A stretch of DNA of 32,985 nucleotides from Anaerotignum sp. (GCA_017523325.1 JAFWWO010000025.1:1-32985), one strand, 5' to 3'; shown: positions 1-9,040, numbered from the stretch's first letter. The notes: generated by a model from the sequence alone, not told the origin. Translations and numbers: made by a program.

Positions 1-64
1 ATCTGGGCAGATATATAACGTATAAAATATCATAGCATACAAGACAAGCCCTGTCAAATCTTTT

Positions 65-85
65 CTGTCCTTTTCCGGCGGACAG
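65..85. other. small hairpin, role unknown
   Basis: CTGTCC (65-70) and GGACAG (80-85) form a 6-bp stem around a 9-nt loop. No T-tract follows on either strand, so it is not an obvious terminator. The first 130 bases hold nothing else that I recognise. Confidence 0.3.
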
Positions 86-130
86 AGCCCCGCTCCTTTT
101 CAAAAATAAGCGTTCCCCAAAAATATTTTC

Positions 131-159
131 TTGTATTTTTTTCAAAACTTCATTATAAT
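131..159 (+). promoter_or_regulatory. sigma-A promoter of the NSS symporter gene
   Basis: TTGTAT (131-136), a 17-bp spacer and a perfect TATAAT (154-159). Transcription would start near 166, about 58 bases before the start codon. Confidence 0.7.
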
Positions 160-223
160 ATAAAAAATTACATGAATTTGGTACGACCCCTGACGGCGTG
201 CCTTTGATTTCAGGAGGATTACT

Positions 224-1600
224 ATGGAGCAACAAAGAGAGAAATTTGCATCACGGTTGGGATTCATTCTCATCTCCGCAGGCTGTGCCATCGGTCTGGG
301 GAATGTATGGAAGTTCCCTTACATTACCGGAAAATACGGCGGGGCGGCTTTTGTGCTGTTTTATCTGCTGTTTTTGGTAATATTGGGCATTCCCATTATG
401 GTTATGGAGCTTTCTGTGGGACGAGGCAGCCAAAAAAGCGTTGCCATGTCTATGGACGAATTGGAGCCCAAAGGCACAAAATGGCATTTGTTCAAATATC
501 CCGCCATTGCCGGCAACTACCTGCTGATGATGTTCTACACCACCGTTGCAGGCTGGCTGTTATACTATTTCTACAAAACCGCTTCCGGCGGCTTTGTAGG
601 GCTTGATACGGAAGGCGTTTCCGGTCAGTTCGGCTCCTTGCTGGGACAGCCCGGCAGTATGGCTATTTGTATGATTATTGTCGTTGTGGTTTCCTTCGGT
701 ATTTGCAGTATGGGCTTACAGGCAGGTGTGGAAAAAATCACGAAAGTCATGATGCTGGCTCTGCTGGCTCTGATGGTGATTCTGGCAATCCGTTCCTTTT
801 TCCTGAAGGGCGGGGAGGAAGGCCTGAAATTCTACCTGACGCCTAATTTTGACGCCTTGAAGGAAAACAGTATTCTGGAAGTATTATTCGCCGCCATGGG
901 GCAGGCATTCTTTACACTGAGTATCGGTATGGGCTCCATCGCTATTTTCGGCAGCTATATCGACCGTTCCCGTTCTTTGACGGGGGAAGCACTGGCGATT
1001 ATGATTTTGGATACCGCCGTTGCACTGATGGCAGGCTTGATTATTTTCCCCGCCTGCTTTGCCTACGGCGTAAACCCCGACGCGGGCCCCAGCTTGATTT
1101 TCGTGACACTGCCCAATATTTTTAATGCTATGCCCGGCGGTCGTCTGTGGGGTACGCTTTTCTTCATGTTTATGTGTTTTGCGGCATTCTCCACGGTTAT
1201 CGCCGTGTTTGAAAACATCATCTCTTTCGGCTTGGATTTGACAAAAGCCAGCCGTAAGAAAGTTGTTGCTATCAATATGGTTGCCATTATACTGCTTTCT
1301 CTGCCCTGTCTGCTGGGCTTTAACGTACTCAGCGGCGTACAGCTTCTGGGTGAAGGCTCCACCATTTTGGACGTGGAGGACTTTTTGGTCAGCAACAATA
1401 TCCTGCCTTTGGGCAGCTTGGTTTATGTATGCTTCTGTACCTGGAAACGGGGCTGGGGCTGGAAAAACTTCATGGCTGAGGCCAATGCCGGCGAAGGCTT
1501 GAAATTCCCCAATGCCATGCGGTTCTATGTGAAGTATATCCTGCCACTGATCGTATTGTTCGTATTCGTGATGGGCTATATCTCTCTGTTTGGGAAATAA
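224..1600 (+). CDS. sodium:neurotransmitter symporter family (NSS) amino-acid transporter
   Basis: Sodium-coupled importer of the NSS/SNF family (LeuT fold), 458 residues, close to the usual bacterial length, with roughly eleven to twelve hydrophobic membrane segments. The family signature lies in the first helix at residues 22-33 (AIGLGNVWKFPY), where backbone around the unwound region binds sodium and substrate in LeuT. The gate arginine of the usual NVWRFPY is lysine here (K30), a conservative change. Bacterial relatives carry amino acids such as tryptophan, tyrosine or alanine; the substrate cannot be read from sequence. The start follows TCAGGAGG at 210-217 with good spacing. The gene is a single unit between its own promoter and the hairpin at 1619. 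Family assignment is firm; the amino-acid substrate is inference from the family. Confidence 0.93.
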   Translation: MEQQREKFASRLGFILISAGCAIGLGNVWKFPYITGKYGGAAFVLFYLLFLVILGIPIMVMELSVGRGSQKSVAMSMDELEPKGTKWHLFKYPAIAGNYLLMMFYTTVAGWLLYYFYKTASGGFVGLDTEGVSGQFGSLLGQPGSMAICMIIVVVVSFGICSMGLQAGVEKITKVMMLALLALMVILAIRSFFLKGGEEGLKFYLTPNFDALKENSILEVLFAAMGQAFFTLSIGMGSIAIFGSYIDRSRSLTGEALAIMILDTAVALMAGLIIFPACFAYGVNPDAGPSLIFVTLPNIFNAMPGGRLWGTLFFMFMCFAAFSTVIAVFENIISFGLDLTKASRKKVVAINMVAIILLSLPCLLGFNVLSGVQLLGEGSTILDVEDFLVSNNILPLGSLVYVCFCTWKRGWGWKNFMAEANAGEGLKFPNAMRFYVKYILPLIVLFVFVMGYISLFGK

Positions 1601-1618
1601 TATCACACGCAAACAACA

Positions 1619-1644
1619 AAAAGACCTGATATTCAGGTCTTTTT
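1619..1644 (+). terminator. intrinsic terminator after the NSS gene
   Basis: AAAAGACCTGA (1619-1629), loop TAT, TCAGGTCTTTT (1633-1643), running into T residues. Perfect 11-bp stem. Confidence 0.9.
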
Positions 1645-1705
1645 CTTTTCCCCCGATTATGGTATGCTACCCTCAACAAAGAAAAACAGAAAAGGAGGTC
1701 TATCC

Positions 1706-2551
1706 ATGAAGCTATCCCTGATACAGATGAAAGTTGCCCCCTCTCCGGCGGAAAACCTGCCGAAAATCAAAGCACTGCTGAAACAGGCAAAGGACGATGG
1801 TGCCGATATTGCCGTTTTGCCTGAAATGTGCGTCTGCCCCTATGAAAACGCCGCCTTTGTCCGCTACGCCATGGAAAAGGACGACCCTTTTTTGCAGGAA
1901 ATCGCCCAAACGGCAAAAGAACTGGGGCTTTATATCGTGGCAGGCTCCGTGCCGGAGGCGCAGGGCAAAAAAATATACAACACCGCTTTCGTATATAACC
2001 CGAAGGGCCATCAGGTTGCCCGGCATCGCAAAATACACCTGTTCGACATCAATGTAGAGGGCGGGCAATATTTCATGGAGTCCGATACCTTCACGGCAGG
2101 GGATTTATGCACCGCCTTTTCCACCCCTTGGGGGCGGTTCGGGGTAATGATATGCTACGACATTCGCTTTCCCGAGCTGTCACGGATTCTCGCCTTATAC
2201 GAAGATGTGCAGGCCATCCTCGTGCCTGCCGCCTTTAACATGACCACCGGCCCTGCCCATTGGGAGCTTTCCTTTCGGGCGCGGGCGTTGGATAATCAGG
2301 TGTTTATGGCAGGGTGCGCCCCCGCAAGGGACATCAACGCCTCCTATCACGCCTGGGGTCATTCCATTGTCACAGACCCATGGGGCAGTGTGGTGGCACA
2401 GCTGGACGAAAAAGAGCGTATCTTAACCGTGGAATTGGATTTTGCCAAAGTGGATAAAATCAGAAAAGAACTGCCTTTGCTGGCACATCGCCGGAAAGAC
2501 CTGTATATTTGCAAAAGAGTGCCGCCTTTTGGGGTTGATAAAGCCAAATAG
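1706..2551 (+). CDS. carbon-nitrogen hydrolase (nitrilase superfamily, Nit2/omega-amidase-like)
   Basis: Cytosolic amidase of 281 residues with the nitrilase-superfamily catalytic triad in order: E40 (VLPEM), K109 (HRKIHLFDI) and C150 (VMICYDIRFPE). The HRKIHLFDI block and its surroundings most resemble Nit2-type omega-amidases, which hydrolyse alpha-ketoglutaramate and alpha-ketosuccinamate left by glutamine and asparagine transaminases; that substrate is inference. The start was set at 1706 because AAAGGAGG lies at 1691-1698; an in-frame upstream ATG at 1664 lacks a ribosome site. The msrAB gene follows after 23 bases with its own strong ribosome site, so the two are probably co-transcribed. 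Alternative roles are a YafV-type or general aliphatic amidase. Confidence 0.85.
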   Translation: MKLSLIQMKVAPSPAENLPKIKALLKQAKDDGADIAVLPEMCVCPYENAAFVRYAMEKDDPFLQEIAQTAKELGLYIVAGSVPEAQGKKIYNTAFVYNPKGHQVARHRKIHLFDINVEGGQYFMESDTFTAGDLCTAFSTPWGRFGVMICYDIRFPELSRILALYEDVQAILVPAAFNMTTGPAHWELSFRARALDNQVFMAGCAPARDINASYHAWGHSIVTDPWGSVVAQLDEKERILTVELDFAKVDKIRKELPLLAHRRKDLYICKRVPPFGVDKAK

Positions 2552-2574
2552 GCTGAAAATAAGGAGGTTTTTTT

Positions 2575-3549
2575 ATGATACAAGAAACCATTTATCTGGC
2601 GGGGGGCTGTTTTTGGGGAACGGAGCATTACATGAAAACCGTAGCCGGTGTACTTTCCACCCGTGTGGGCTATGCCTTAGGGAAAAAAGAAACCGGAAAC
2701 CCTCAACTGCCCGAAACCGTCACCTACGAGGAGGTCTGCAACCACAGCGGCCATGCGGAAACCGTAGAGGTCGTATTTGATGCCGATGCTATCTCCCTCC
2801 ATGAGATTTTACGGGAGTATGCCTATACCATCGACCCCACCTCTTTAGGGCGGCAGGGCATGGATTTCGGCATACAATACCGCACGGGCATTTATTCCTT
2901 AACAGAAGCACAGCGGCAAACTGCGTCTGATTTTCTGGCAGAGTTACAGCAGGAATACGACCGCCCCATTGTGGTGGAAAATCTGCCGCTGTTGCAGTTT
3001 ATCCCTGCCGAGGAATACCATCAGGATTATTTGGAGAAAAATCCCAACGGCTACTGCCATATTGATTTTGCCGCCATTGCACGGAAAAAACAGCGGGTAG
3101 TGGACGAAAAAAAATACCGCAAGCCGTCCAAGGCGGAATTGCAGGCGGCACTCACGCCCCTGCAATACGCCGTGACCCAGCAAAACGCCACAGAACCGCC
3201 CCTTTCCAGTGCATATTGGAACAGCAAACAGGCGGGGATTTATGTGGACATCACCACAGGGGAGCCGTTATTCTCCTCACGGGATAAATTCCCCTCGGCC
3301 TGCGGCTGGCCCGCCTTTGCCAAGCCCATAGACCCCAACACCTTACGGGAGTTTGACGACCTGTCTTTCAACATGATCCGCACGGAGGTACGCAGTCGGG
3401 TGGGCAATGCACACTTGGGTCACGTCTTTGATGACGGACCGGCGGAATTAGGCGGTTTACGCTATTGCATCAACGGCGCCGCCCTGCGCTTTATCCCCAA
3501 GGAAAACATGGAGGCGGAGGGCTATGGGGCGTTTTTGCAATTCGTGTGA
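2575..3549 (+). CDS. msrAB: bifunctional peptide methionine sulfoxide reductase MsrA-MsrB
   Basis: Repairs oxidised methionine in proteins: the MsrA half reduces the S-sulfoxide and the MsrB half the R-sulfoxide. The 324-residue fusion has MsrA first (about 1-170), with catalytic C12 in GGCFWG and a probable resolving C161 (GYCHID). MsrB follows (about 190-324), with catalytic C298 ([11 protein letters not shown]) and a probable resolving C243 (SACGWPAF), 55 residues apart. The MsrB part lacks the CxxC zinc pairs, so it is a metal-free MsrB. No secretion signal is present, so it is cytosolic, unlike the exported three-domain PilB of Neisseria. AAGGAGG at 2561-2567 sets the start. It lies next to the amidase gene and near other oxygen-stress functions in this anaerobe. 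Confidence 0.95.
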   Translation: MIQETIYLAGGCFWGTEHYMKTVAGVLSTRVGYALGKKETGNPQLPETVTYEEVCNHSGHAETVEVVFDADAISLHEILREYAYTIDPTSLGRQGMDFGIQYRTGIYSLTEAQRQTASDFLAELQQEYDRPIVVENLPLLQFIPAEEYHQDYLEKNPNGYCHIDFAAIARKKQRVVDEKKYRKPSKAELQAALTPLQYAVTQQNATEPPLSSAYWNSKQAGIYVDITTGEPLFSSRDKFPSACGWPAFAKPIDPNTLREFDDLSFNMIRTEVRSRVGNAHLGHVFDDGPAELGGLRYCINGAALRFIPKENMEAEGYGAFLQFV

Positions 3550-3622
3550 CCCCCACAGGGCAAGGGACAGAGCCCCACGGTCGGAAGCAACCAAATTTTT
3601 CCCTTTTTCTCTGCAAAAGTAG

Positions 3623-3651
3623 TTGTCTTTTGGCGGCAGAAAGGCTACAAT
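3623..3651 (+). promoter_or_regulatory. sigma-A promoter of asnS
   Basis: TTGTCT (3623-3628), 17-bp spacer, TACAAT (3646-3651). Initiation near 3658 leaves a leader of about 38 bases before the GTG start, so an ATG at 3672 would have only about 14 bases of leader. Confidence 0.7.
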
Positions 3652-3695
3652 AAGTAAATACTGACATTTTCATGAACGAAAAGGAGCGATACCCT

Positions 3696-5090
3696 GTGGA
3701 TTTGACAACTGTAAAATCTCTTTACCGCCAAACAGCGGATTTTACCAATAAAGAAGTGACGTTAGGCGGCTGGATACGCACCATGCGTGTTTCCAAAAAC
3801 TTCGGCTTTATCGAGCTGAACGACGGTTCCTTCTTCAAGAACATACAGATTGTATTCGAGGCGGATACCCTGTCCAATTACAACGACATCACTAAGCTGG
3901 GCGTGGGTGCGGCCATACTCGTAAAAGGGCTTTTGGTGGAAACCCCCGAGGCAAAACAGCCCTTTGAAATCAAAGCGACGGAAATCGCCATCGAAGGCAC
4001 CTCTACCCCCGATTATCCTCTGCAGAAAAAGCGCCATAGCGTGGAATTTTTGCGGCAGATTGCATACCTGCGTCCCAGAACGAATATGTTCTCCGCTGCC
4101 TTCCGTGTGCGCAGCCTAATTGCCTATGCAATCCATCAGTTCTTCCAGGAAAAGGGCTTCGTTTATGCCCATACGCCCATCATCACCGGCAGTGACGCCG
4201 AGGGCGCCGGCGAAATGTTCCGTGTGACAACGCTGGATCTGGAAAACCTGCCCCGCACCGAGGACGGCAAGGTGGATTACTCCAAGGACTTCTTCGGCAA
4301 GGAAACCAACTTGACCGTCAGCGGCCAGCTTTCTGCCGAAACTTTTGCCATGGCATTCCGTAATGTATATACCTTCGGGCCTACTTTCCGTGCGGAAAAT
4401 TCCAATACCGCCCGCCATGCGGCAGAATTTTGGATGATTGAGCCGGAAATGGCATTTGCCGATTTAGAGGATAATATGCAGATTGCCGAGGAAATGCTGA
4501 AATATATCATTCAATACGTACTGGATAACGCCCCCGAGGAAATGGAATTTTTCAATAGCTTCGTGGACAAAGGTCTGCTGGAGCGGCTCCATAATATCCT
4601 CAACAATGACTTCGGCAGAGTGACCTATACCGAGGCTGTGGATTTATTGCTGAAATCCGGCCAGAAATTTGAATACCCCGTAGAATGGGGCATCGACCTG
4701 CAAACAGAGCATGAGCGTTACCTGACAGAGCAGATTTATAAAAAACCCGTGTTCGTCACCGATTATCCCAAGGATATCAAGGCCTTTTATATGCGGCTGA
4801 ATGACGACGGCAAAACCGTGGCCGCTATGGACTTACTGGTGCCCGGCGTTGGCGAAATCATCGGCGGCAGCCAAAGAGAAGAGCGTCTTGATGTACTGGA
4901 AAACCGCATGGACGAATTGGGTCTGAAAAAAGAGGACTACTGGTGGTATCTGGACCTGCGTAAATACGGCGGCACAAGACACGCCGGCTACGGTCTGGGC
5001 TTTGAGCGGGCTGTCATGTACCTGACGGGCATGAGCAATATCCGTGATGTACTGCCCTACCCCAGAACAGCGAAAAACGCAGAGTTTTAA
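3696..5090 (+). CDS. asnS: asparaginyl-tRNA synthetase
   Basis: Charges tRNA-Asn with asparagine. Class IIb synthetase: an N-terminal OB-fold anticodon domain (about 19-105), then the class II core. Motif 2 is in [15 protein letters not shown] followed by [11 protein letters not shown], the latter typical of AsnRS rather than AspRS; motif 3 is [13 protein letters not shown] near the C-terminus. I place the start at GTG 3696 because AAGGAG (3681-3686) is 9 bases upstream and the resulting 464 residues match the usual AsnRS length. The in-frame ATG at 3672 lies upstream of that ribosome site and has none of its own. Single-gene unit with its own promoter and terminator. Confidence 0.95.
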   Translation: MDLTTVKSLYRQTADFTNKEVTLGGWIRTMRVSKNFGFIELNDGSFFKNIQIVFEADTLSNYNDITKLGVGAAILVKGLLVETPEAKQPFEIKATEIAIEGTSTPDYPLQKKRHSVEFLRQIAYLRPRTNMFSAAFRVRSLIAYAIHQFFQEKGFVYAHTPIITGSDAEGAGEMFRVTTLDLENLPRTEDGKVDYSKDFFGKETNLTVSGQLSAETFAMAFRNVYTFGPTFRAENSNTARHAAEFWMIEPEMAFADLEDNMQIAEEMLKYIIQYVLDNAPEEMEFFNSFVDKGLLERLHNILNNDFGRVTYTEAVDLLLKSGQKFEYPVEWGIDLQTEHERYLTEQIYKKPVFVTDYPKDIKAFYMRLNDDGKTVAAMDLLVPGVGEIIGGSQREERLDVLENRMDELGLKKEDYWWYLDLRKYGGTRHAGYGLGFERAVMYLTGMSNIRDVLPYPRTAKNAEF

Positions 5091-5106
5091 TCATTCCCCG
5101 AAAATC

Positions 5107-5138
5107 AGGAGAACCAAACCAATGAGTTCTCCTTTTTT
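5107..5138 (+). terminator. intrinsic terminator after asnS
   Basis: AGGAGAAC (5107-5114) pairs with GTTCTCCT (5126-5133) and is followed by a run of T. Confidence 0.85.
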
Positions 5139-5192
5139 ATTGCAACTTTATCCCATATTTCTCCGTCCAAGAAAGAAAAAGGAGGTCATACA

Positions 5193-5621
5193 ATGAAAAA
5201 AACCTATTTGGCTTTGGTTTCGGCAGGGCTTCTGCTTTTGGGCGGCTGCGGACAGGTATTGGACGGGGACGGCATGACAGCAAAAGCCCCCGATGCCTAT
5301 GACTGGGAAAAGGCAGGCGTTACGGTACTGCTACCGGAAGGCACGTTGGAACATTGCACCCCTCATTTAACAGAGGATGGCGATGTATCCTTTTGCCTGA
5401 AGGAGGGGGAGGATTTTGTGTTCCAACTTACAGCTCTGCCCAAAGAGCAGGCGGAGGAAGGGTTGGGGCTCTATACCATGGGAGAAACGGATGGTTTTGT
5501 ACTGCAAGTGCGTACACCTACCTGCGGCACGCTGAATGTAGAAAGCAATCGGGAGATTTGGCAGGAATTTCAGGAAAAGGCGGCAGAAATTGTGGTGGCG
5601 GATATTCCGGCAAAGGAATAA
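5193..5621 (+). CDS. small lipoprotein of unknown function
   Basis: A 142-residue protein with a lipoprotein signal: two lysines, a hydrophobic core and lipobox LGGC with the lipidated cysteine at C19. The mature part is acidic (several DWEKAG/EDGD-type stretches), has two further cysteines, and shows no domain I recognise. It would sit on the outer face of the membrane. A strong ribosome site (AAAGGAGG, about 5178-5185) precedes the ATG. It follows the asnS terminator and is closed by its own terminator, so it is probably monocistronic, although I see no clear promoter in the short gap. Function cannot be inferred from context. Confidence 0.75.
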   Translation: MKKTYLALVSAGLLLLGGCGQVLDGDGMTAKAPDAYDWEKAGVTVLLPEGTLEHCTPHLTEDGDVSFCLKEGEDFVFQLTALPKEQAEEGLGLYTMGETDGFVLQVRTPTCGTLNVESNREIWQEFQEKAAEIVVADIPAKE

Positions 5622-5666
5622 AACAGAGGATTTTTTGAGAATATCGCACAAAAACGGATTAAATAG

Positions 5667-5702
5667 CAGAACCACCCATAAAACGGGTGGTTCTGTTTTT
5701 TT
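5667..5702 (+). terminator. intrinsic terminator after the lipoprotein gene
   Basis: CAGAACCACCC (5667-5677), 7-nt loop, GGGTGGTTCTG (5685-5695), then seven T. The hairpin may also serve the convergent argF from the other strand, but that side has only a weak T-tract. Confidence 0.9.
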
Positions 5703-5751
5703 CTATTCTGTTCACACCGTCAGCCATACTGCGGATAATCCTACGGCTTCC

Positions 5752-6657
5752 TTATCCCAGCAGCTTCACCAATATCGCCTTCTGGGCGTGCAGGCGGTTT
5801 TCCGCCTCATCGAAAATCTCTTGGGCATGGGCCTCAAAGACCTCCGTGGTAATTTCCTGCTCCCGATAAGCGGGCAGACAATGCAATACCATAGCCTTCG
5901 GCGCCGCTGCCGCCATCAGCTCTTGATTGACCTGATAGCCCGCAAAAGCGGCTTCCCTTTGCTTCTTTTCCTCCTCCTGCCCCATGGAAGTCCATGCATC
6001 GGTAATGACCACATCGGCATTTTTCGCCGCCTCCATAGGCACATCGGTCATGAAAAACTGATTGCCATAGCCCTTGGCAAACTCCAATACTTCCGCATCA
6101 GGCAGATACCCCTCGGGGCAGGCAATGCTGACCTCCATACCCACCTTTAAGCCCCCTACAATCAGGGAATTTGCCATATTATTGCCATCGCCGATATAGC
6201 AGAGCTTTAAGCCCTCCAGCTTACCCTTATGCTCCCGTATGGTCTGCAAGTCCGCCATAACCTGGCAGGGATGGCAAAAATCCGTCAGACCGTTGATGAC
6301 AGGGATAGAACCGAACTGTGCCAGTGCTTCTACCTCCTGCTGTTCAAAGGTACGAATCATAATGCCGTCCAGCATACGGGAAAGGACACGGGCTGTATCC
6401 TGCACCGGCTCGCCTCTGCCGATTTGGGAGTCCTTGGCACTGATGAACAGCGCATGACCGCCCAACTGGAACATTCCCGTTTCAAAGGAAACACGGGTAC
6501 GGGTAGAGGATTTCTCAAAAATCATGCCCAATGTTTTGCCCTTCAAAAAATGATGCTCCTTGCCCTCCTTGACATATTGCTTTAATTGATCCGCCAAGTC
6601 CAGTAATTCTATGATTTCCTCCTTGGATACGTCCAACAGCTTCAAAAAATGCTTCAT
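5752..6657 (-). CDS. argF: ornithine carbamoyltransferase
   Basis: Transfers the carbamoyl group of carbamoyl phosphate to ornithine to give citrulline, in arginine synthesis or, run backwards, in the arginine deiminase pathway. The 301 residues carry the carbamoyl-phosphate motif STRTR (51-55), HPCQ (129-132), the ornithine loop DAWTSMG (220-226) and HCLPAYR (259-265). These favour OTCase over aspartate or N-acetylornithine carbamoyltransferase. GGGAGGAG lies just upstream of the ATG, and a sigma-A promoter is at 6726-6753. No other arginine gene adjoins it, so the biosynthetic or catabolic role cannot be decided here. Confidence 0.95.
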   Translation of the reverse strand: MKHFLKLLDVSKEEIIELLDLADQLKQYVKEGKEHHFLKGKTLGMIFEKSSTRTRVSFETGMFQLGGHALFISAKDSQIGRGEPVQDTARVLSRMLDGIMIRTFEQQEVEALAQFGSIPVINGLTDFCHPCQVMADLQTIREHKGKLEGLKLCYIGDGNNMANSLIVGGLKVGMEVSIACPEGYLPDAEVLEFAKGYGNQFFMTDVPMEAAKNADVVITDAWTSMGQEEEKKQREAAFAGYQVNQELMAAAAPKAMVLHCLPAYREQEITTEVFEAHAQEIFDEAENRLHAQKAILVKLLG

Positions 6658-6725
6658 TCTGCTTCTCTCCTCCCGATATTTGCGATATTTACCAAATCCA
6701 TTGGCTCCGCCCTTTTTTATATACC

Positions 6726-6753
6726 ATTATAAGGCATCGGGGAGGAAAGTCAA
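6726..6753 (-). promoter_or_regulatory. sigma-A promoter of argF
   Basis: Read on the minus strand: TTGACT (6753-6748), 16-bp spacer, perfect TATAAT (6731-6726). The leader would be about 60 bases; I see no ARG-box palindrome that I would defend. Confidence 0.75.
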
Positions 6754-6832
6754 TCAAAATATGTATAATTATTCATTTTCTGTGAATTGTATGCAAATTT
6801 TGCCCTTTCCGCCACGAAAAACCGACAAAACA

Positions 6833-6862
6833 GAAAAAACAGCATGGGATTTCCCATACTGT
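6833..6862 (-). terminator. intrinsic terminator after desulfoferrodoxin gene
   Basis: An 11-bp stem with one mismatch (6839-6849 with 6852-6862), followed on the minus strand by GTTTTTT. T residues also follow on the plus strand, so it could work both ways. Confidence 0.85.
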
Positions 6863-6877
6863 TTTTTTCCGTATCGA

Positions 6878-7261
6878 TTACAGGTCTTTCTTCCAAAGCC
6901 CATGCAGATTACAGTATTCATAGACCGCCACTGCCTTTTCGCCCTCTGCCAGTGCAAAAACCGCCTCCGGCACGCCGGTAGGGTCTAAATATTTCAGCTG
7001 GCCGCCCACGCCGGTCTGCAAATATACCCATGCGATATGATGCTCCTCCAGCATGGGGTGTGCCACATCTCCCACAACAACCTTTACTGTATTGCCCTCC
7101 ACCGTTACGGCAGGCACGTGCTTTTCAAAAGCCCCATCGGAGGTGTTCGCTTTCATTTCCTGCATTTTTTCGCCGCAGCAAACAACGGGCACGCCCTTAT
7201 CCTCTACCATGACAATGATATTCTTACAATGACTGCATTTGAAAAATCTCGGTGCTTTCAT
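6878..7261 (-). CDS. dfx: desulfoferrodoxin (two-iron superoxide reductase)
   Basis: Reduces superoxide to hydrogen peroxide without producing oxygen, a cytosolic protection typical of anaerobes. The 127 residues hold both iron sites. The N-terminal rubredoxin-like centre I has C9, C12, C28 and C29. Catalytic centre II has H48, H68, H74 and C117, with H120 completing the CNLHG ligand pair; the EKH triplet at 46-48 matches the catalytic Glu-Lys-His. All ligands of 2Fe superoxide reductase are therefore present. The ribosome site is AGGAGG (minus strand, near 7275-7270). It is a single gene with its own terminator. Confidence 0.95.
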   Translation of the reverse strand: MKAPRFFKCSHCKNIIVMVEDKGVPVVCCGEKMQEMKANTSDGAFEKHVPAVTVEGNTVKVVVGDVAHPMLEEHHIAWVYLQTGVGGQLKYLDPTGVPEAVFALAEGEKAVAVYEYCNLHGLWKKDL

Positions 7262-7338
7262 AACGCATTCCTCCTTTTTTTCCTCGGTATTGTGTTCAAG
7301 GGGGTACTCGTGTGAAACCCTTTCCCTCCCCTATTTTT

Positions 7339-7367
7339 ATCATACCCCCACCGCCCATATAATGCAA
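7339..7367 (-). promoter_or_regulatory. possible promoter of dfx
   Basis: Minus strand: TTGCAT (7367-7362), 17-bp spacer, TATGAT (7344-7339). The -10 is good and the -35 matches in only three positions. Confidence 0.4.
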
Positions 7368-7545
7368 ATAAAACTTCCGTTCCACAGCCGCCCTTTTGGC
7401 ATTTTTCCCCAATGAAAACACAGCATAGCTCTTTTTCCTCTGCAAAAATTCCCGAAAATCACAAAAATGCCTGTCATTTCGCCTTTTGCCTGCTATTGTT
7501 ATTGTATAAATGGAAATTTTCATATAAAATAGAAATGATAGCTAT

Positions 7546-7557
7546 TTGCCATGGCAA
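7546..7557. promoter_or_regulatory. 12-bp perfect palindrome, possible operator
   Basis: TTGCCATGGCAA is a perfect inverted repeat 58 bases before the PurF-like start, in the likely 5' leader or promoter region. Its position fits a repressor site. I do not recognise the cognate regulator. Confidence 0.35.
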
Positions 7558-7615
7558 TAAATCTATTCCGGTTGAAACAAATTCATTATTTCCCGATATA
7601 AAAGGAGGAACCATC

Positions 7616-9040
7616 ATGGGCGGTTTTTTTGGCGTCACTTCCAAGCAGGATTGTGTGCTGGATATTTTCTTCGGGGTGGACTACCATTCTCATTTGGGTA
7701 CCCGCAGAGGCGGTATGACCATTCACAGCAAAGAAAAAGGCTTTCAGCGCCAAATCCATAACATCGAAAATACACCCTTTCGCACCAAGTTTGAAAAGGA
7801 TTTGATTGATTTTGAGGGCAATTCCGGCATCGGCTGTATCAGCGACAGCGACCCCCAGCCCCTTTTGGTACGCTCCCATCTGGGGATATACGCCATTACC
7901 ATGGTGGGCAGTATCAATAACGCCGAGGCATTGGTAAAACAGTATTTCTCCGACCACGGCCATCAATTTATGGCCATGAGCTCCGGCAAGGTCAATCTGA
8001 CAGAACTGACCGCCGCCCTCATCAACCAAAAGGAGGATTTGGTTTCCGGTATCCTCCATGCCCAACAGCAGATTGACGGCTCCGCTACCATTCTCCTGCT
8101 GAACGAGGAAGGGATTATCGCCGCCAGAGATAAAGTAGGCAGACTGCCCGTACTCATCGGCAAAAACGAAACGGGCTACTGCGTTTCCTTTGAATCCTTC
8201 GCCTATACAAAGCTGGGCTATGAAAACGCCTATGAATTAGGCCCCGCCGAAATCGTAAAAATCACCCCCGATGGGTTTGAAACCCTTTCTCCGGCGGGGA
8301 AAAACATGAAAATCTGTGCCTTCCTCTGGAGTTATTACGGCTATCCCAACTCCAATTATGAAGGCATTAACGTAGAAGTCATGCGCTATCGCAACGGGGA
8401 AATTATGGCACGAAACGAGCAGGAAAACGGCACCATGCCCGATGTGGATTTTGTGGCAGGGGTGCCTGATTCCGGTATCCCCCATGCCATCGGCTATTCC
8501 AACGAAAGCGGCAAGCCCTTCGCCCGCCCCTTCGTGAAATATACGCCTACTTGGCCCCGCTCCTTTATGCCCGCCAACCAAAATGTACGCAATCAGGTGG
8601 CGAAAATGAAGCAGATACCCGTTCCCGAACTCATCGAAGGCAAAAAGCTGTTGTTTGTGGACGATTCCATCGTCCGGGGTACACAGCTACGGGAAACGGT
8701 AGAGTTTCTGTATAACTCCCATGCGGCAGAGGTACATATGCGTTCCGCCTGCCCGCCCATTATGTATGGCTGTAAATATCTGAACTTCTCCAGCAACGGC
8801 TCCGATATGGATTTGCTGGCACGGCGTACCATACAGGAGCTGGAGGGGGACGAGGGCCAGAAGCATCTGGAGGAATACGCCGATGCCTCCACCGAAAGAG
8901 GTCAATGTATGCTCCGTGCCATTTGCGAGAAAATGGGCTTTCATTCCTTGGGCTATCAATCTTTGGACGGGCTGATGGAAGCCATCGGTATGGACAGGGA
9001 TAAGGTCTGCACCTATTGCTGGAACGGAAAGGAATTCTAA
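7616..9040 (+). CDS. PurF-like amidophosphoribosyltransferase paralogue with degenerate glutaminase domain
   Basis: A 474-residue homologue of PurF, which makes phosphoribosylamine from PRPP and glutamine. The C-terminal phosphoribosyltransferase half is intact: the PRPP motif FVDDSIVRGT spans 347-356. Four cysteines, C234, C386, C465 and C468, match the positions of the 4Fe-4S ligands of Bacillus PurF. The N-terminal half has the Ntn glutaminase layout but begins MGGFFGV where PurF has MCGI, so the Cys nucleophile is absent. The IGHTRYSTAG block that holds the glutamine-binding arginine is replaced by IGCISDSDP (72-80). It therefore should not hydrolyse glutamine; it may use free ammonia or another amine, or have a new role. 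The start is fixed by AAAGGAGG at 7601-7607. Single gene with its own terminator and no purine gene beside it. Confidence 0.85.
   Translation: MGGFFGVTSKQDCVLDIFFGVDYHSHLGTRRGGMTIHSKEKGFQRQIHNIENTPFRTKFEKDLIDFEGNSGIGCISDSDPQPLLVRSHLGIYAITMVGSINNAEALVKQYFSDHGHQFMAMSSGKVNLTELTAALINQKEDLVSGILHAQQQIDGSATILLLNEEGIIAARDKVGRLPVLIGKNETGYCVSFESFAYTKLGYENAYELGPAEIVKITPDGFETLSPAGKNMKICAFLWSYYGYPNSNYEGINVEVMRYRNGEIMARNEQENGTMPDVDFVAGVPDSGIPHAIGYSNESGKPFARPFVKYTPTWPRSFMPANQNVRNQVAKMKQIPVPELIEGKKLLFVDDSIVRGTQLRETVEFLYNSHAAEVHMRSACPPIMYGCKYLNFSSNGSDMDLLARRTIQELEGDEGQKHLEEYADASTERGQCMLRAICEKMGFHSLGYQSLDGLMEAIGMDRDKVCTYCWNGKEF

Larger units (their letters stand above)
7262..7615. other. 354-base divergent intergenic region (dfx / PurF-like gene)
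   Basis: Separates the divergent dfx and PurF-like genes. It holds a possible dfx promoter on the minus strand (7339-7367) and, on the plus-strand side, a very AT-rich stretch (7500-7535) with TATAAA-like hexamers but no convincing -35. A perfect 12-bp palindrome lies at 7546-7557. Short open frames here have no ribosome site and look like noise. Confidence 0.5.

Noticed and set aside
884..1612. Open frame of 242 codons opposite the NSS symporter gene
   Set aside because: Antisense shadow with an unlikely His/Gln-rich composition.
3672..3695. ATG start for asnS at 3672
   Set aside because: It lies upstream of the AAGGAG ribosome site and would give an unusual N-terminal extension; GTG 3696 gives the normal length.
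7296..7523. 75-codon minus-strand frame between dfx and the PurF-like gene
   Set aside because: No ribosome site, no similarity, and it overlaps promoter elements.
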